Assembly (NCBI RefSeq): GCF_029952525.1
Contig: NZ_JASAOF010000002.1
Location: 124,001-188,000 of the forward strand
DNA: 64,000 nucleotides
Direction: 5' to 3'
Source: Saccharopolyspora ipomoeae
GTDB lineage: Bacteria > Actinomycetota > Actinomycetes > Mycobacteriales > Pseudonocardiaceae
Both the position numbers and the translations under genes were made by a program. Shown piece after piece: positions 25,899 to 35,205 of this stretch (its first letter is position 1; every line of letters begins with the position of its first letter). A model generated the notes under the pieces. The model was not told where the DNA came from and did not search any database. It worked only from the letters and a program-made list of their open reading frames with translations.

Positions 25899-26327
25899 TC
25901 AGGCCGCGGCGAGCTCGGGTCGGCGGCGGACGCGGCTGAGCGCGAGGGCGCCCGGGCCGGTGAAGGCGAGCAGGAGGAACGACCAGGCGAACAGGGCGGC
26001 CTGCTCGCCGTCGTTCTGCAGGGGGAGCAGCCCGTCGGGCTGGTGCACGACGAAGTAGGCGTAGGCCATCGAGCCGGAGGCGAGCACGGCGGCGGCGCGG
26101 TGGAGCACGCCGAAGGCGACCAGGAGGCCGCACACCAGCTGGATCACCGCCGCCCACCACGAGGGCCACACCCCGAACGGGACCGTGCCGCCGCTGCCCG
26201 GCGCTCCGCCGAACACGCCGAACAGCGACGCCGCCCCGTGGCTGGCGAACAGCGCGCCGACGACGATCCGGAACACCCCGAGCGCGTAGGGCGCGCAGCT
26301 GTCGGCTTTTCGGTCAAGACTGGACAT
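25899..26327 (-). CDS. DoxX family membrane protein, iron-boxed
   Basis: A 142-residue protein with four hydrophobic helices (for example LGVFRIVVGALFASHGAASLFG and AALFAWSFLLLAFTGPGALA, described in part). This is the bacterial DoxX/YqjF-like family; mycobacterial DoxX forms a membrane redox complex with SodA and SseA. An IdeR-type iron box 38 bases upstream of the ATG (26366-26384) predicts induction under iron limitation, which is unusual for this family and links it to the iron genes at 15087 and 49313. Confidence 0.85.
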   Translation of the reverse strand: MSSLDRKADSCAPYALGVFRIVVGALFASHGAASLFGVFGGAPGSGGTVPFGVWPSWWAAVIQLVCGLLVAFGVLHRAAAVLASGSMAYAYFVVHQPDGLLPLQNDGEQAALFAWSFLLLAFTGPGALALSRVRRRPELAAA

Positions 26328-26365
26328 CTCATGACTCCCTGGGTGCTAGTGGACACCCACGAGCC

Positions 26366-26384
26366 TTAAGTTAGGCTACCCTAA
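26366..26384 (-). promoter_or_regulatory. IdeR/DtxR-type iron box upstream of DoxX
   Basis: TTAAGTTAGGCTACCCTAA matches the IdeR consensus at 17 of 19 positions, the best of three boxes in the window. All three share TAAGTTAGGC in the left half. Position fits the promoter of the minus-strand DoxX gene. Confidence 0.72.
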
Positions 26385-26509
26385 AGTCAAGGGTGATCAA
26401 GCCGACTGTCCAGAACTTGAAACGGCCCCGACTGCGAACGGGCGAGCCGGTGCGCACCCCCGGACCCGACCCGATTGCGCTGGTCAGACAGCTGGTAAAC
26501 GGCAACGGT

Positions 26510-29500
26510 TCAGCCGGTGTACTTGCGGCCGATGTAGTCCTCGCCCGCCAGCGTCGGCAGCCGCGTCCAGCCCGCCCGGTCCTCGTGCCGGTGCTCGACG
26601 TCCACCTGGAGCGGCTCGGCCGCGTAGAGGACGCGGTCCACGGTGCCCCACGGCGGCGCCTCCGGCCCGCCCGGCAGGACCGAGACCATCCGCACCCACG
26701 TCGCCGTGTGGGTGCTGGTGGCGAAGTTGCCGCCCCAGTCGGTGAACGTGGAGTTGGACAGCACGCCCGGATCGATGTGCTCGGCCGCGCTGAGCCGCAC
26801 CGTCGGCGGGGTGGTGATGCCGTCGGCGACCGCGGCCTGGTCGACGTCGGGCCACAGCACCGCGGAGATCTGGTCGGCGAAGACCACCTCGCCTTCGGTC
26901 ACCGAGGTGACCGGCCGCAACCTCGTCAGCCGTGGCTGACCCACGGCCAGCCACGACCCGTGCTGCTCGACGACGACGCGGACCGCGCGCACGCGCTGCG
27001 GGAGCGCCACGGCCAGCTCCTGCCAGTGCCGCGAGCCCAGCGCGTCGTCGGGCCCCAGCGGACCGCTCGGGCCGGGCGCGGCCTCGCGGCTCAGCGGCAG
27101 GTCGACGACCCCGGTCGGGGTGTCGGCCCGCACCGAGAGCCTGTGCGCGGAGAGCCGATCGCCGAGCACCGGCACGGTGACGTGGGTGGCGTCGCCGGTC
27201 GCCGGAACCGGGTACCAGCCGGTGACGAGCTCTCCCCGGCCCGTGGGGGTGCTGGAGTTGCTGTGCCACACGCGCCCGGGCGACGACGGCGGCACCGGCA
27301 GGGGCGCAGCGGTGGCGAAATCGCCGCGCACGACGGCGGGTTCGGCCGGTTCCGGTGGTCGGGCGTCGGCATCGGCGAGGACCTGGACGTGATGGGCCAG
27401 GTCGCCGGTGCCGGACAGGGCGTGCTCGAACCCACCGCCGCCCACCGTCCAGCCCGGCGCCTGCCGGAGCGGTGCGCAGGCGAACACCGCGACCATGCCG
27501 GTGACCAGCAGCAGCGCGGTGGCCAGCAGCACGCCGCGCTCGGGGCGCAGCAGCACCCCGAGGTGCCGACGGCGTCGCCACAGGCCGAACCCGGCGACCG
27601 CCAGCGCCAGCGCGACCCACAGCTTCGCGTCGCGCAGGAACACGTCCCCGACGTGCGGTGCGGTCATGTTGAGCTCGATCTTCGACGGCGCGGCGGGCAG
27701 GTGGTTGCCGAAGGACTGCCCCCGGTCGCTGAACGGCTTCCAGATGTTGGGGCCGGAGAACCCGGCCGCGGCCACCGCGATCATCACACCTGTGGCGCCG
27801 GTGCTCACCACCACGCCCGTGGTGCGGGGCAGCGGCGAGCGCAGCAGCGCGGTCGTGAGCAGCACGATCGCCGGTGCGGCCAGCGCCCCGAAGTGCACCA
27901 CCCACTTCGTCGGGCTCAGCGCGAGGAACGCCATCGCCAGCGCGGTGGTCACGGCGCTGGAGAGCATCAGCCAGCGGAGCGTGCCGGGAGCGGTGCGCCG
28001 CCCGCGCCCGAGCGCCACCAGCAGGCCCACGGCGAGCGCCATGAGCACCGGCAGCCGCAGCGCCCACGGGCCGGCCATGAGGCTGTCGATGTGCCGCCAC
28101 TCCTCGTACCAGGCGAACGAGCCGTAGTACCAGCGGTGCACCTTGGTGGCCTCCAGGACGTCGCCGAAGGTCGCGTCGGCGAAACCGACGGGCACCAGCG
28201 CGGTTCCGGCGGCGACCAGCGTCAACCCGGCCGCCGCGCGGGACTTCCAGGTCCGGTCGCGCAGCCATCGCCACAACCACGGCAGCGCGGGAACCAGCGG
28301 CGCCCACGCCACCAGGCCCGACGGGGAGCAGCTCAACCCCAGCGCGGCGACCAGGGTGGCCGCGGCGGCGGCCGGGATGCTCTCCCGGCGGCGCGCGAGC
28401 TCGGCCAGCAGCGTGGTGGCCGCCGTCAGGCACAGGATCAGCGGTTCCGGGCGCAGCGACATCCCGTAGGGCAGCCACCAGGACAGGAACGCCAGGCCCA
28501 GCGCCCACGGCACCCACCGGTGCTCGGCCGCGCGCCCGAGGGTGGTCGCGAGCAGGACGCGCAGCAGCACCCAGGTCAGCAGGCCGTAGGCCAGCGGGAG
28601 CAGCCGCAGCCACCACAGCGAGAACTCGCCGAGACCGCCCCAGAACTGCATGAGGTACTGGCTGAGCACGAACGGGTTCTCGGTGACGTTGAACATGTAG
28701 ACGTAGTTGCCGAGGAACCCGGATTCGGCCGCGTTGCGCGACATCAGCGCGTACCAGGCGTCGTCGTACCCGAGCGGCCCGAGCAGCACCCAGGACGCGG
28801 CGACGGCGCCGACGACCAGATCCACCCAGCGCGGACGCGGTCGCGGCATCCGCACCGGACCCCAGATCCGCCCCGCGAGCACGAGCGTCGCGGCCAGCGC
28901 GGCCAGATGTGCCACCAGCAGAGCGGTTTTCAGGTCGGCGGGCGTGGAGCTGTAGCGGTCGTCGGTGTGCAGGGTGACGCCGAGGCCCGCCGACTCCGGC
29001 AGTCCCGCGGCGGCGGTGGACAGCACCGACACCTCGGGCACCTGCGCACCGGGAACCTGGGCCACCCGGTGGCCGCCGCGGGAGACCTCCAGGCCCGTGG
29101 CGGTCGCCGCGACGCGGTACGCGCACGGCCCCGCCGGGATCGGCTCGGCGAAGGCCGCGACGCCGTTCGCGAGCACCGAAACCCGGCCGCCGCCCGCGGA
29201 GATCGTGAGCCCGCCCTGCGGGTCCGCGCCTGCCGGGACGGTGCGCAGGACGTCACCGGTGCCGACGGCGCGCAGCGCGGAGCACGGGATCGTCGCCTCC
29301 AGCGACAGCGGGCGCGGCGGGCTCAGCGGCACCGCCGTCGAACTAGGCAACTTCCCGGCCTGCGGCCAGGACACGACCGGGTCCGAGACCGTGACGGGGG
29401 CGAACGGGATCACGACGCCCAGCAGGACCGTCACCGCGGCCAGCGCTCCGCACCACCAGGTGCGGCGGTTCGCCGGGATCGGCCGCCCGCGCGAGCGCTG

Positions 29501-29545
29501 CGGAGACCGGGTTTCGCCGAGTTCGAGGGGGTGGGAAACGACCAC
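26510..29545 (-). CDS. Arabinosyltransferase, Emb (GT53) family
   Basis: About 1011 residues if started at GTG 29545 (the frame stays open upstream; the exact start is uncertain). The layout is that of EmbA/B/C: an N-terminal helix (TWWCGALAAVTVLLG), an extracytoplasmic carbohydrate-binding part, a GT-C membrane core with the acidic motif GYDDAWYALMSRNAAESGF, several further helices, and a large C-terminal extracytoplasmic carbohydrate-binding domain (WYPVPATGDATHVTVPV, LLSNSTFTDWGGN-like end). It transfers arabinose from decaprenyl-phosphoarabinose onto arabinogalactan or lipoarabinomannan. Mycobacterial Emb proteins are close to 1100 residues. Presence supports an arabinogalactan-type cell wall. 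No other emb gene is adjacent. Confidence 0.87.
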   Translation of the reverse strand: MVVSHPLELGETRSPQRSRGRPIPANRRTWWCGALAAVTVLLGVVIPFAPVTVSDPVVSWPQAGKLPSSTAVPLSPPRPLSLEATIPCSALRAVGTGDVLRTVPAGADPQGGLTISAGGGRVSVLANGVAAFAEPIPAGPCAYRVAATATGLEVSRGGHRVAQVPGAQVPEVSVLSTAAAGLPESAGLGVTLHTDDRYSSTPADLKTALLVAHLAALAATLVLAGRIWGPVRMPRPRPRWVDLVVGAVAASWVLLGPLGYDDAWYALMSRNAAESGFLGNYVYMFNVTENPFVLSQYLMQFWGGLGEFSLWWLRLLPLAYGLLTWVLLRVLLATTLGRAAEHRWVPWALGLAFLSWWLPYGMSLRPEPLILCLTAATTLLAELARRRESIPAAAAATLVAALGLSCSPSGLVAWAPLVPALPWLWRWLRDRTWKSRAAAGLTLVAAGTALVPVGFADATFGDVLEATKVHRWYYGSFAWYEEWRHIDSLMAGPWALRLPVLMALAVGLLVALGRGRRTAPGTLRWLMLSSAVTTALAMAFLALSPTKWVVHFGALAAPAIVLLTTALLRSPLPRTTGVVVSTGATGVMIAVAAAGFSGPNIWKPFSDRGQSFGNHLPAAPSKIELNMTAPHVGDVFLRDAKLWVALALAVAGFGLWRRRRHLGVLLRPERGVLLATALLLVTGMVAVFACAPLRQAPGWTVGGGGFEHALSGTGDLAHHVQVLADADARPPEPAEPAVVRGDFATAAPLPVPPSSPGRVWHSNSSTPTGRGELVTGWYPVPATGDATHVTVPVLGDRLSAHRLSVRADTPTGVVDLPLSREAAPGPSGPLGPDDALGSRHWQELAVALPQRVRAVRVVVEQHGSWLAVGQPRLTRLRPVTSVTEGEVVFADQISAVLWPDVDQAAVADGITTPPTVRLSAAEHIDPGVLSNSTFTDWGGNFATSTHTATWVRMVSVLPGGPEAPPWGTVDRVLYAAEPLQVDVEHRHEDRAGWTRLPTLAGEDYIGRKYTG

Positions 29546-29747
29546 GCCTACACATCGACGCACTTCCGCGTCAACTGCACTACACGATCGAGGGTGCGGA
29601 AACGCCCGCAACTCGCCGATCGTGAAGCAGGAGCAGCGGAATCGATCGGGTTCTCGGGTTGTGACTCTTCGGCGGATTGTGCGCGAGAAGTTCGCCGCCG
29701 GACGATCGATCGGCTCGCGGATGTCGACGGGATGTCGGGGTGTGGCG
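29546..29747. promoter_or_regulatory. Divergent promoter region of Emb and propeller genes
   Basis: A 202-base region between the minus-strand arabinosyltransferase and the plus-strand propeller/amidohydrolase. It must hold both promoters. No clear -35/-10 pair or palindrome stands out. Confidence 0.35.
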
Positions 29748-31553
29748 ATGAGTTCAGGGTTCAGGATCACTCGGCGGCGCGCGTTGCAGGCCGGAACCGG
29801 CGCTGCGGCACTGGTTCTCGCACCGCCCGGCATCGGCCTGGCGCAGGCGGCCGGGGTGACGTTGCGGCAGGGCACCAACATCTGCGCGGCCGTGGCCCCG
29901 GACGGGAGGATCGCGTTCGACCTGGTCAACGCGATCTGGCTGCTGGAGGCCGGGGGAGGGCGGGCGCGCAAGCTCACCGATGAGCTGCAGGACGCCACGC
30001 AGCCCGACTTCTCCCCGGACGGGCGGAGCCTGGTGTTCCAGTCGTACCGCGACGGCAACTTCCACCTCTGGACGATGGCGGCCGACGGCTCCGGGCTGCG
30101 GCAGCTGACGGCGGGCCCCGACGACCACCGGGAGCCGAAGTTCTCGCCGGACGGGAGGTTTCTCGCGTTCTCCTCCGATCGGGCGGGCGGGTACCAGGTC
30201 TTCACGATGGATCTCGGTTCCGGCGTGATCCGCCAGGTCACCCGGGACCGGGCGGACGTGTCGATGCCGAACTGGTCGCCCGACGGGTCCGCGCTGGTCT
30301 ACGTCGCCGGGGAGACCGCGATCGAGCGCGTCGAGATCGCCTCCGGGCAGGTCAGCACCCTGGTCGAGGGCGAGGCGGAGCTGTTCGGACCGAGCGTGGC
30401 GCCGGACGGGAGACTGGCCCACGTCCGGCTGGACGGGACGCGTCGGGACCTCGTCGTCGACGGCCGGGCCGTGACCGAAGGTGAGGACGTGTTCGGGTTC
30501 GCACCGCGCTGGACCGGCCCGGACGAGCTGCTCTACACCGCCGACGGTGCGGTGCGCAGGCGCGTGCTCTCCGGCGGGCGCACCGACGTTCCGTTCGCCG
30601 CCGCGGTTCCGGTCCTGGGCTCGCGCGACTACCGGCGCCGGCGTCCGGGCGTGCGCGGACCGAACGTCACCGGCATCGCGAGCCCGGTGTGCTCCCGCGA
30701 CGGCGGGCGGATCGCGTTCCGCGCGCTCAACGCGCTGTGGGTGCTGCCGATCGGCCAGGAGCCCCGGAAGGTCGTGTCCGACGGGTACTTCGCCTCCGAC
30801 CCGGACTTCTCGCCCGATGGCCGGTTCCTGCTCTACAGCAGCGACCGCACCGGGACCGCCGAGCTCTGGCTGCACGAGCTCGCCACAGGTGCGGAGCGGC
30901 GGATCACCGACGTCGAAGGCGCCGCGATCACGCCCCGGTTCGCCCCGGACGGGAAGCGGATCGCCTACCAGGACCAGGACGGGGCGACCTGGGTCGCCGA
31001 CCTCGACGGAGGTGCGCCGAGGCAGGTCACCTCGCCGATGTTCCAGCCCGGGCGCCCGGACTTCTCGCCCGACGGGCGAACCCTGGTGCTGGCGGCGGTC
31101 AAGCCCTACGCGGCGCGGGTGCGCGAGGGCACCAGCCAGATCGTGCGCGTCGACGTCGACACCGGGACGTTGGAGTACACCGAGGTGCTGCCGTTCCGGT
31201 CGCTGGCCACGCGCGGCGACGACGGCCCGGTGTGGTCGCCGGACGGGCGGCACCTGGCGTTCGTGGTGGAGTCCACCGCGTGGATCGTGCCCGTCGACGC
31301 GGCCGGTGCGTTCACCGGCACGCCCCGCCAGGTCACCACCGAGTTGACCGACTCGCTGAGCTGGCGATCCCCCTGGACCTGCGGTGGCATCCCGCGCGCA
31401 CCAGCGAGAACCAGGTGGTCCGGGTCGGCGCGCTGTGGGACGGGGTGGCGACCGAACTGCGCCGCGACGTCGACGTCGTGCTGGAGGGGGAGCGGATCGC
31501 CGCGGTCCTGCCCGCCCAGGACGGGCGCGCGCAGGTCGAGGCGCGCGAGCTGA
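29748..31553 (+). pseudogene. TolB-like beta-propeller part of a secreted amidohydrolase, frameshifted
   Basis: The frame opens with a Tat-type signal (ITRRRALQAG, then ALVLAPPGIGLAQA) and runs through at least six PD40/WD40-like blades (repeated PDFSPDGR and FLxxSSDR motifs). In-family sense ends at DSLSW near 31364; the next codons are nonsense relative to the family and stop at 31553. The matching continuation is in another frame from 31367 (IPLDLRWHPA). Homologues carry propeller and amidohydrolase in one chain, so this is a broken or mis-sequenced gene. The joint looks as if a short segment, including the last propeller strands, was lost. Length here is 601 codons, of which about 539 are meaningful. 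Confidence 0.75.
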
Positions 31554-32875
31554 CGGCGATGCCCGGGCTGATCGACGCCCACGTGCACTGGCACCTGCGC
31601 GGCAGGCAGTGGGGCGATCGGCAGGGGCGGGCGTGGCTGGCCTACGGCGTGACGACGACGCGCTCGCCCGGTGATCCGGCGTACCAGATGCAGGAGACGC
31701 GGGAGGCGCTGAGCTCCGGGGATCGGGTGGGGCCGCGGTACTTCGCCACCGGCGAGGCCATCGACGGCGGCCGCATCTACTACAACTTCATGCGCCCGAC
31801 GCTCAGCGAGCGGCAGCTGGAGCTGGAGATGCGACGAGCGTCCACATTGGACTACGACCTGGTGAAGACCTACGTGCGGTTGCCGGTTCACCTGCAGCGG
31901 TCGGCGGTCGCGCGGGCGCACGCGGAGGGTCGGCCGCTGAGCTCGCACTACGTCTACCCGGCGGCGAACCTCGGCATGGACGGGATGGAGCACACCGGCG
32001 CCACCAACCGCCTCGGCTACTCGCACACCTGCGACGAGCTCGGCCGCTCCTACGCCGACGCGGTGGAGTTGTTCCTGGCCAGCGGCATGTCGATCACGCC
32101 GACGCTGTTCACCTCGTCCGCGCTGTACGCCTCGGACCGGTCGCTGGTCGACGACCGGCGCACGCGGGTGCTGTTCCCGCCGTGGGAGTACCAGCGGCTG
32201 CTCGGCGAGGTCGAGGACGCGGCCGGCCCGGACGGCGACGTCGACCGGGCGCAGCTGGCCGGTCAGGTCGACATGCTGCTGCGCATCCACCGCGGCGGCG
32301 GGTTCGTCATCGCCGGAACCGACTCGCCGCTGGACAACATCGCGGTCTCGCTGCACATGAACCTGCGCGCGATGGTCGCCCACGGCTTCACCCCGCACGA
32401 AGCCCTCACCACGGCCACCCGCAACCCCGCCCGCTGGCTCGGTCTGCAGGGCGAACTCGGCGAAATCCGCCCAGGTGCCTACGCGGACCTGATCCTGGTC
32501 GAAGGCGACCCGCTCACCGACATCGCAGCAGCGGCTGCGGTCCACACCACCTACCGAGGCGCCATCCCCCACACCCCGAACACCCTCCTCGCCCCCTTCG
32601 AAACTTCGACCGCCCCCAACACCAGGCCCGCCACTGACACCGGATCCGCATCCGGCCCCGCACCTTCCGCCGACGGCGCCCCGACCGACGGCGCCCCGAC
32701 CGGCGGCGCCCCGACCGGCGGCGCCCCGAGTGGCGCCGCACCGATCGACGGCGCAGTTCCGACCGCCCCCATCACCCACACCGGACCTGCCGCCCGAGAA
32801 ACCAACCCCACCTACTGGTGGCACGAACCCGAGTGGACCCACCGCCTCTGCTGCGACCACCCCCACCCGACCTGA
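31415..32875 (+). pseudogene. Amidohydrolase part of the same frameshifted gene
   Basis: The metal-dependent hydrolase domain in the second frame. VRVGALWDGVATELRRDVDV is the N-terminal beta-sandwich; GLIDAHVHWHLRG supplies HxH, SSHYVYP and DGMEHTG further histidines, and AGTDSPLDN the metal aspartate. GEIRPGAYADLILVEGDPL is the typical closing strand. GTG 31415 is a possible independent start but has no clear ribosome site. The tail has a Gly-Ala-Pro-Thr repeat (32680-32740) before WWHEPEW and CCDH. If expressed separately the enzyme would lack a signal peptide; in homologues it is exported as part of the propeller fusion. Confidence 0.75.
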
Positions 32876-32955
32876 TCCGCGACCACCCGCCTGCCCTGAT
32901 CCGCGAGGACGCCTCAATGAAGTCGCTACCCGAGGAAGGGTTTCCGGAGAGAACG

Positions 32956-33020
32956 CAGTTCTAGCCAAGATCAACCAAGATCGAGAACCCTCCACCGCAC
33001 CGCAGTTATGGCTAAAACGG
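32956..33020. repeat. Degenerate hairpin element, copy 0 of the 64-base family
   Basis: CAGTTCTAGCCA at the left and TTATGGCTAAAACGG at the right match the two arms of the copy at 41522, at nearly the same spacing (65 versus 64 bases). The core has decayed. It lies directly before an intact copy at 33064. Confidence 0.6.
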
Positions 33021-33063
33021 CCCAGTGCCAACGGCGAACGTGACAGTGGTGGTTGGCGGGGGG

Positions 33064-33127
33064 CAGTTTTTCCTCGAATCACCCATGATCAACGTCCGTT
33101 TTGTCCGGACAGTTCGAGGAAAAACTG
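33064..33127. repeat. Hairpin element, copy 1 of the 64-base family
   Basis: Arms CAGTTTTTCCTCGAA (33064-33078) and TTCGAGGAAAAACTG (33113-33127) are perfect 15-base complements. The 34-base core (33079-33112) contains CCCATGATCAA and TGTCCGGACA and differs from the core at 41537 at one base, although the arms differ at several. It sits in the leader of the methyltransferase gene. Confidence 0.85.
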
Positions 33128-33221
33128 TCGGCTGGTGACGTACGCGGATGGCCGCATCGGAGCGCCGGGCCTGCTCGTTAGGGTGGGAAGGTCGCGTTGG
33201 CGAGCGGAGGAGGGCGCGTTG

Positions 33222-34028
33222 GTGCTGCCGGAGCCGGAGCGGACGGGTGGTGAGGTCGACGTAGAGCGCCCGAACTCGGCGCGGATGTACGACTACTACC
33301 TGGGCGGTTCGACGAACTTCGCCGTCGACCGCGAGGCCGCGGAGGCCGGGCTGCGGGCGATGCCGTACGCCCGCGACTACGCGGTCGCCAACCGGGCGTT
33401 CCTGCGCCGCGCGGTGAGCCACCTGGTGCAGCAGGGCATCGACCAGTTCCTCGACCTGGGCTCGGGCATCCCGACCGTCGGCAACGTCCACGAGATCGCC
33501 CACCGGCACAACCCGCAGGCCCGCATCGCCTACGTCGACCACGAACCGGTCGCCGTCGCCCACGCCCGAGCGCTGCTGGGCGAGAACCCGATGGTCACCA
33601 TCGACGAAGCCGACATCCGCGACCCGGAGTCGGTGCTGCGCGCCCACGGCGTCGCCAAGATCGACTTCGACCGGCCGGTGGCGATCCTGGCGGTGGCGAT
33701 CCTGCCGTTCGTGCCCGACCAGGCCGAGGCCACCGCCCTGACCGCCACCTACCGCGACGCGTGCGCGCCGGGCAGCTACCTCGCCGTCACCCACATCTCG
33801 CAGCTCGCCGCCACCGACGAGCAGGTCGTGGCGGCCGAGGAGGTCATGGCGCGCACACCGACCCCGGTGCGCTGGCGCCCGCCGCACGAGATCGCCGAGC
33901 TGCTCGACGGCTACGAGCTCCTCCCGCCCGGCCTGGTCCCCACGCCGTCCTGGCACGCGGACCGGCCCCCGAGCGACGACGAGATCGCCCGCGCCAACGC
34001 CTACGCCGCCGTCGGCCGCCTGGTTTAA
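33222..34028 (+). CDS. SAM-dependent methyltransferase, DUF574 (actinobacterial) family
   Basis: A 268-residue protein. GTG 33222 has GGAGGAGGG seven bases upstream; the frame is open much further upstream through the hairpin elements but without family similarity. The signature NSARMYDYYLGGSTNFAVDR at the N terminus, then QFLDLGSGIPTVGNVHEIA (SAM site) and YVDHEPVAVAHA define the family, which is expanded in Streptomyces and Pseudonocardiaceae and has no well-established substrate. ILPFVPD and SYLAVTHIS are the later core strands. It is single-standing, with two hairpin elements in the leader. Confidence 0.88.
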   Translation: MLPEPERTGGEVDVERPNSARMYDYYLGGSTNFAVDREAAEAGLRAMPYARDYAVANRAFLRRAVSHLVQQGIDQFLDLGSGIPTVGNVHEIAHRHNPQARIAYVDHEPVAVAHARALLGENPMVTIDEADIRDPESVLRAHGVAKIDFDRPVAILAVAILPFVPDQAEATALTATYRDACAPGSYLAVTHISQLAATDEQVVAAEEVMARTPTPVRWRPPHEIAELLDGYELLPPGLVPTPSWHADRPPSDDEIARANAYAAVGRLV

Positions 34029-34113
34029 CCGGCCTCCTCACCTGGGAACGTCGAGGGCACGGCCTCCGCGCGGCGGAGGTGAGTCTCCGAGCGGAAACAC
34101 AGGTGATGCAGCC

Positions 34114-35205
34114 GTGGAGATCGGATCTCTGCAGCACGTCTACGAGCGGCCGGGCCCGTTCGTGACCGCCTACCTGGACACCTCGGGTGACGCCGAGGAC
34201 GCGGCGAAGGCGATCGAGCTGCGCTGGCGGGCGGTCCGCGAGCGACTCCAGGAGCAGGGCGCCGACGAGACGGCGCTGCACGCGATCGAGGATCACGTGC
34301 GCGAGCACCGAGCCCAGACCGGCCAACGCGGCCAGGTGCTCATCGCCCGTGGCGACCAGGTGGTGCTGCAGGACGAACTGCCCGAACCGCCCACCGACCT
34401 GCCGACCGAGGACCAGGCCCACGTCGGCCCGATCCCGCACCTCATGCCCTACCTGCGTCGATGCATGACGACGGTGCCGTTCGTGATCGCGGACGTCGAC
34501 CGCGCGGGCGCGGATCTCTCGCTGGTGCGCGGGCCCGGTCAGGTCGAGTCGGTCCGCGTCGACGGCGAGCAGCACCCGGTGCACAAGACCCGAGCGGGCG
34601 ACGAGGAGAACCACCAGCGGTTCCACATGGCGGTGGAGGAGCGCTGGAAGCGCAACGCCGAGGCCGCGGCCGGGGAGATCGTCGAACGCGCGAGCAAGAT
34701 CGGCGCCCAGGCGATCGTGCTCACCGGTGAGGACCAGCAGCGCGCTCTGGTGCGCGAACTGGTGGGCGATCAGGGCCTGGTGATCGAACCCGACTCCCGC
34801 ACCGCCTCGGCGGAGCAGCTGCGCAGGGAGGTGACGCGCCGCGTCCACGAGTCCCAGATCGCCGACGTCGTCGAGGAGTTCCGCCGCGAGGCCGGGCGCG
34901 GTGAGCGCGCCGTCGAGGGCTGGCAGGACACGGTGGAGGCGCTGCGCCGGGGTCAGGTCCGCACCCTGCTGTGGACGGCCGACGACCACGCGGGCGACCT
35001 GCACGTCGGCTCCGGCCCCACCGAGCTCGCCGCCGACGAACGCACCCTGACCGACTCCGGCGGCGAGATCATCGGCGACGCCCCGGCCAGCGCCGCCGTC
35101 GTCCGCGCTCTGGCCGGCACCGACGCCGACCTGGTGATCACCGAATCCGACACCGTCGACCTGACCGGCGGCATCGGCGCGGTCCTGCGCTACCGGGCCG
35201 CGTGA
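34114..35205 (+). CDS. Vms1/Ankzf1-family peptidyl-tRNA hydrolase-like protein (Rv2629-like)
   Basis: A 363-residue eRF1-like (baeRF) protein. GPFVTAYLDTSGDAEDA, GQRGQVLIARGDQVV, PFVIADVDRAGADLSLVRG and AVEGWQDTVEALRRGQVRTLLW follow the pattern of mycobacterial Rv2629 and related actinobacterial proteins. Eukaryotic Vms1 cleaves peptidyl-tRNA on stalled ribosomes; bacterial members are proposed to do similar ribosome rescue or to protect hibernating ribosomes, not proven here. Start GTG 34114. The stop overlaps the next start by one base (TGATG), so the following unknown gene is probably its partner. Confidence 0.85.
   Translation: MEIGSLQHVYERPGPFVTAYLDTSGDAEDAAKAIELRWRAVRERLQEQGADETALHAIEDHVREHRAQTGQRGQVLIARGDQVVLQDELPEPPTDLPTEDQAHVGPIPHLMPYLRRCMTTVPFVIADVDRAGADLSLVRGPGQVESVRVDGEQHPVHKTRAGDEENHQRFHMAVEERWKRNAEAAAGEIVERASKIGAQAIVLTGEDQQRALVRELVGDQGLVIEPDSRTASAEQLRREVTRRVHESQIADVVEEFRREAGRGERAVEGWQDTVEALRRGQVRTLLWTADDHAGDLHVGSGPTELAADERTLTDSGGEIIGDAPASAAVVRALAGTDADLVITESDTVDLTGGIGAVLRYRAA

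Noticed and set aside
26393..29983. Very long plus-strand open frame (about 1200 codons) opposite the arabinosyltransferase gene
   Set aside because: Its translation is Arg/Gly/Gln/His-rich low complexity, typical of the antisense of a GC-rich gene, and the minus strand reads a clean Emb-family protein.
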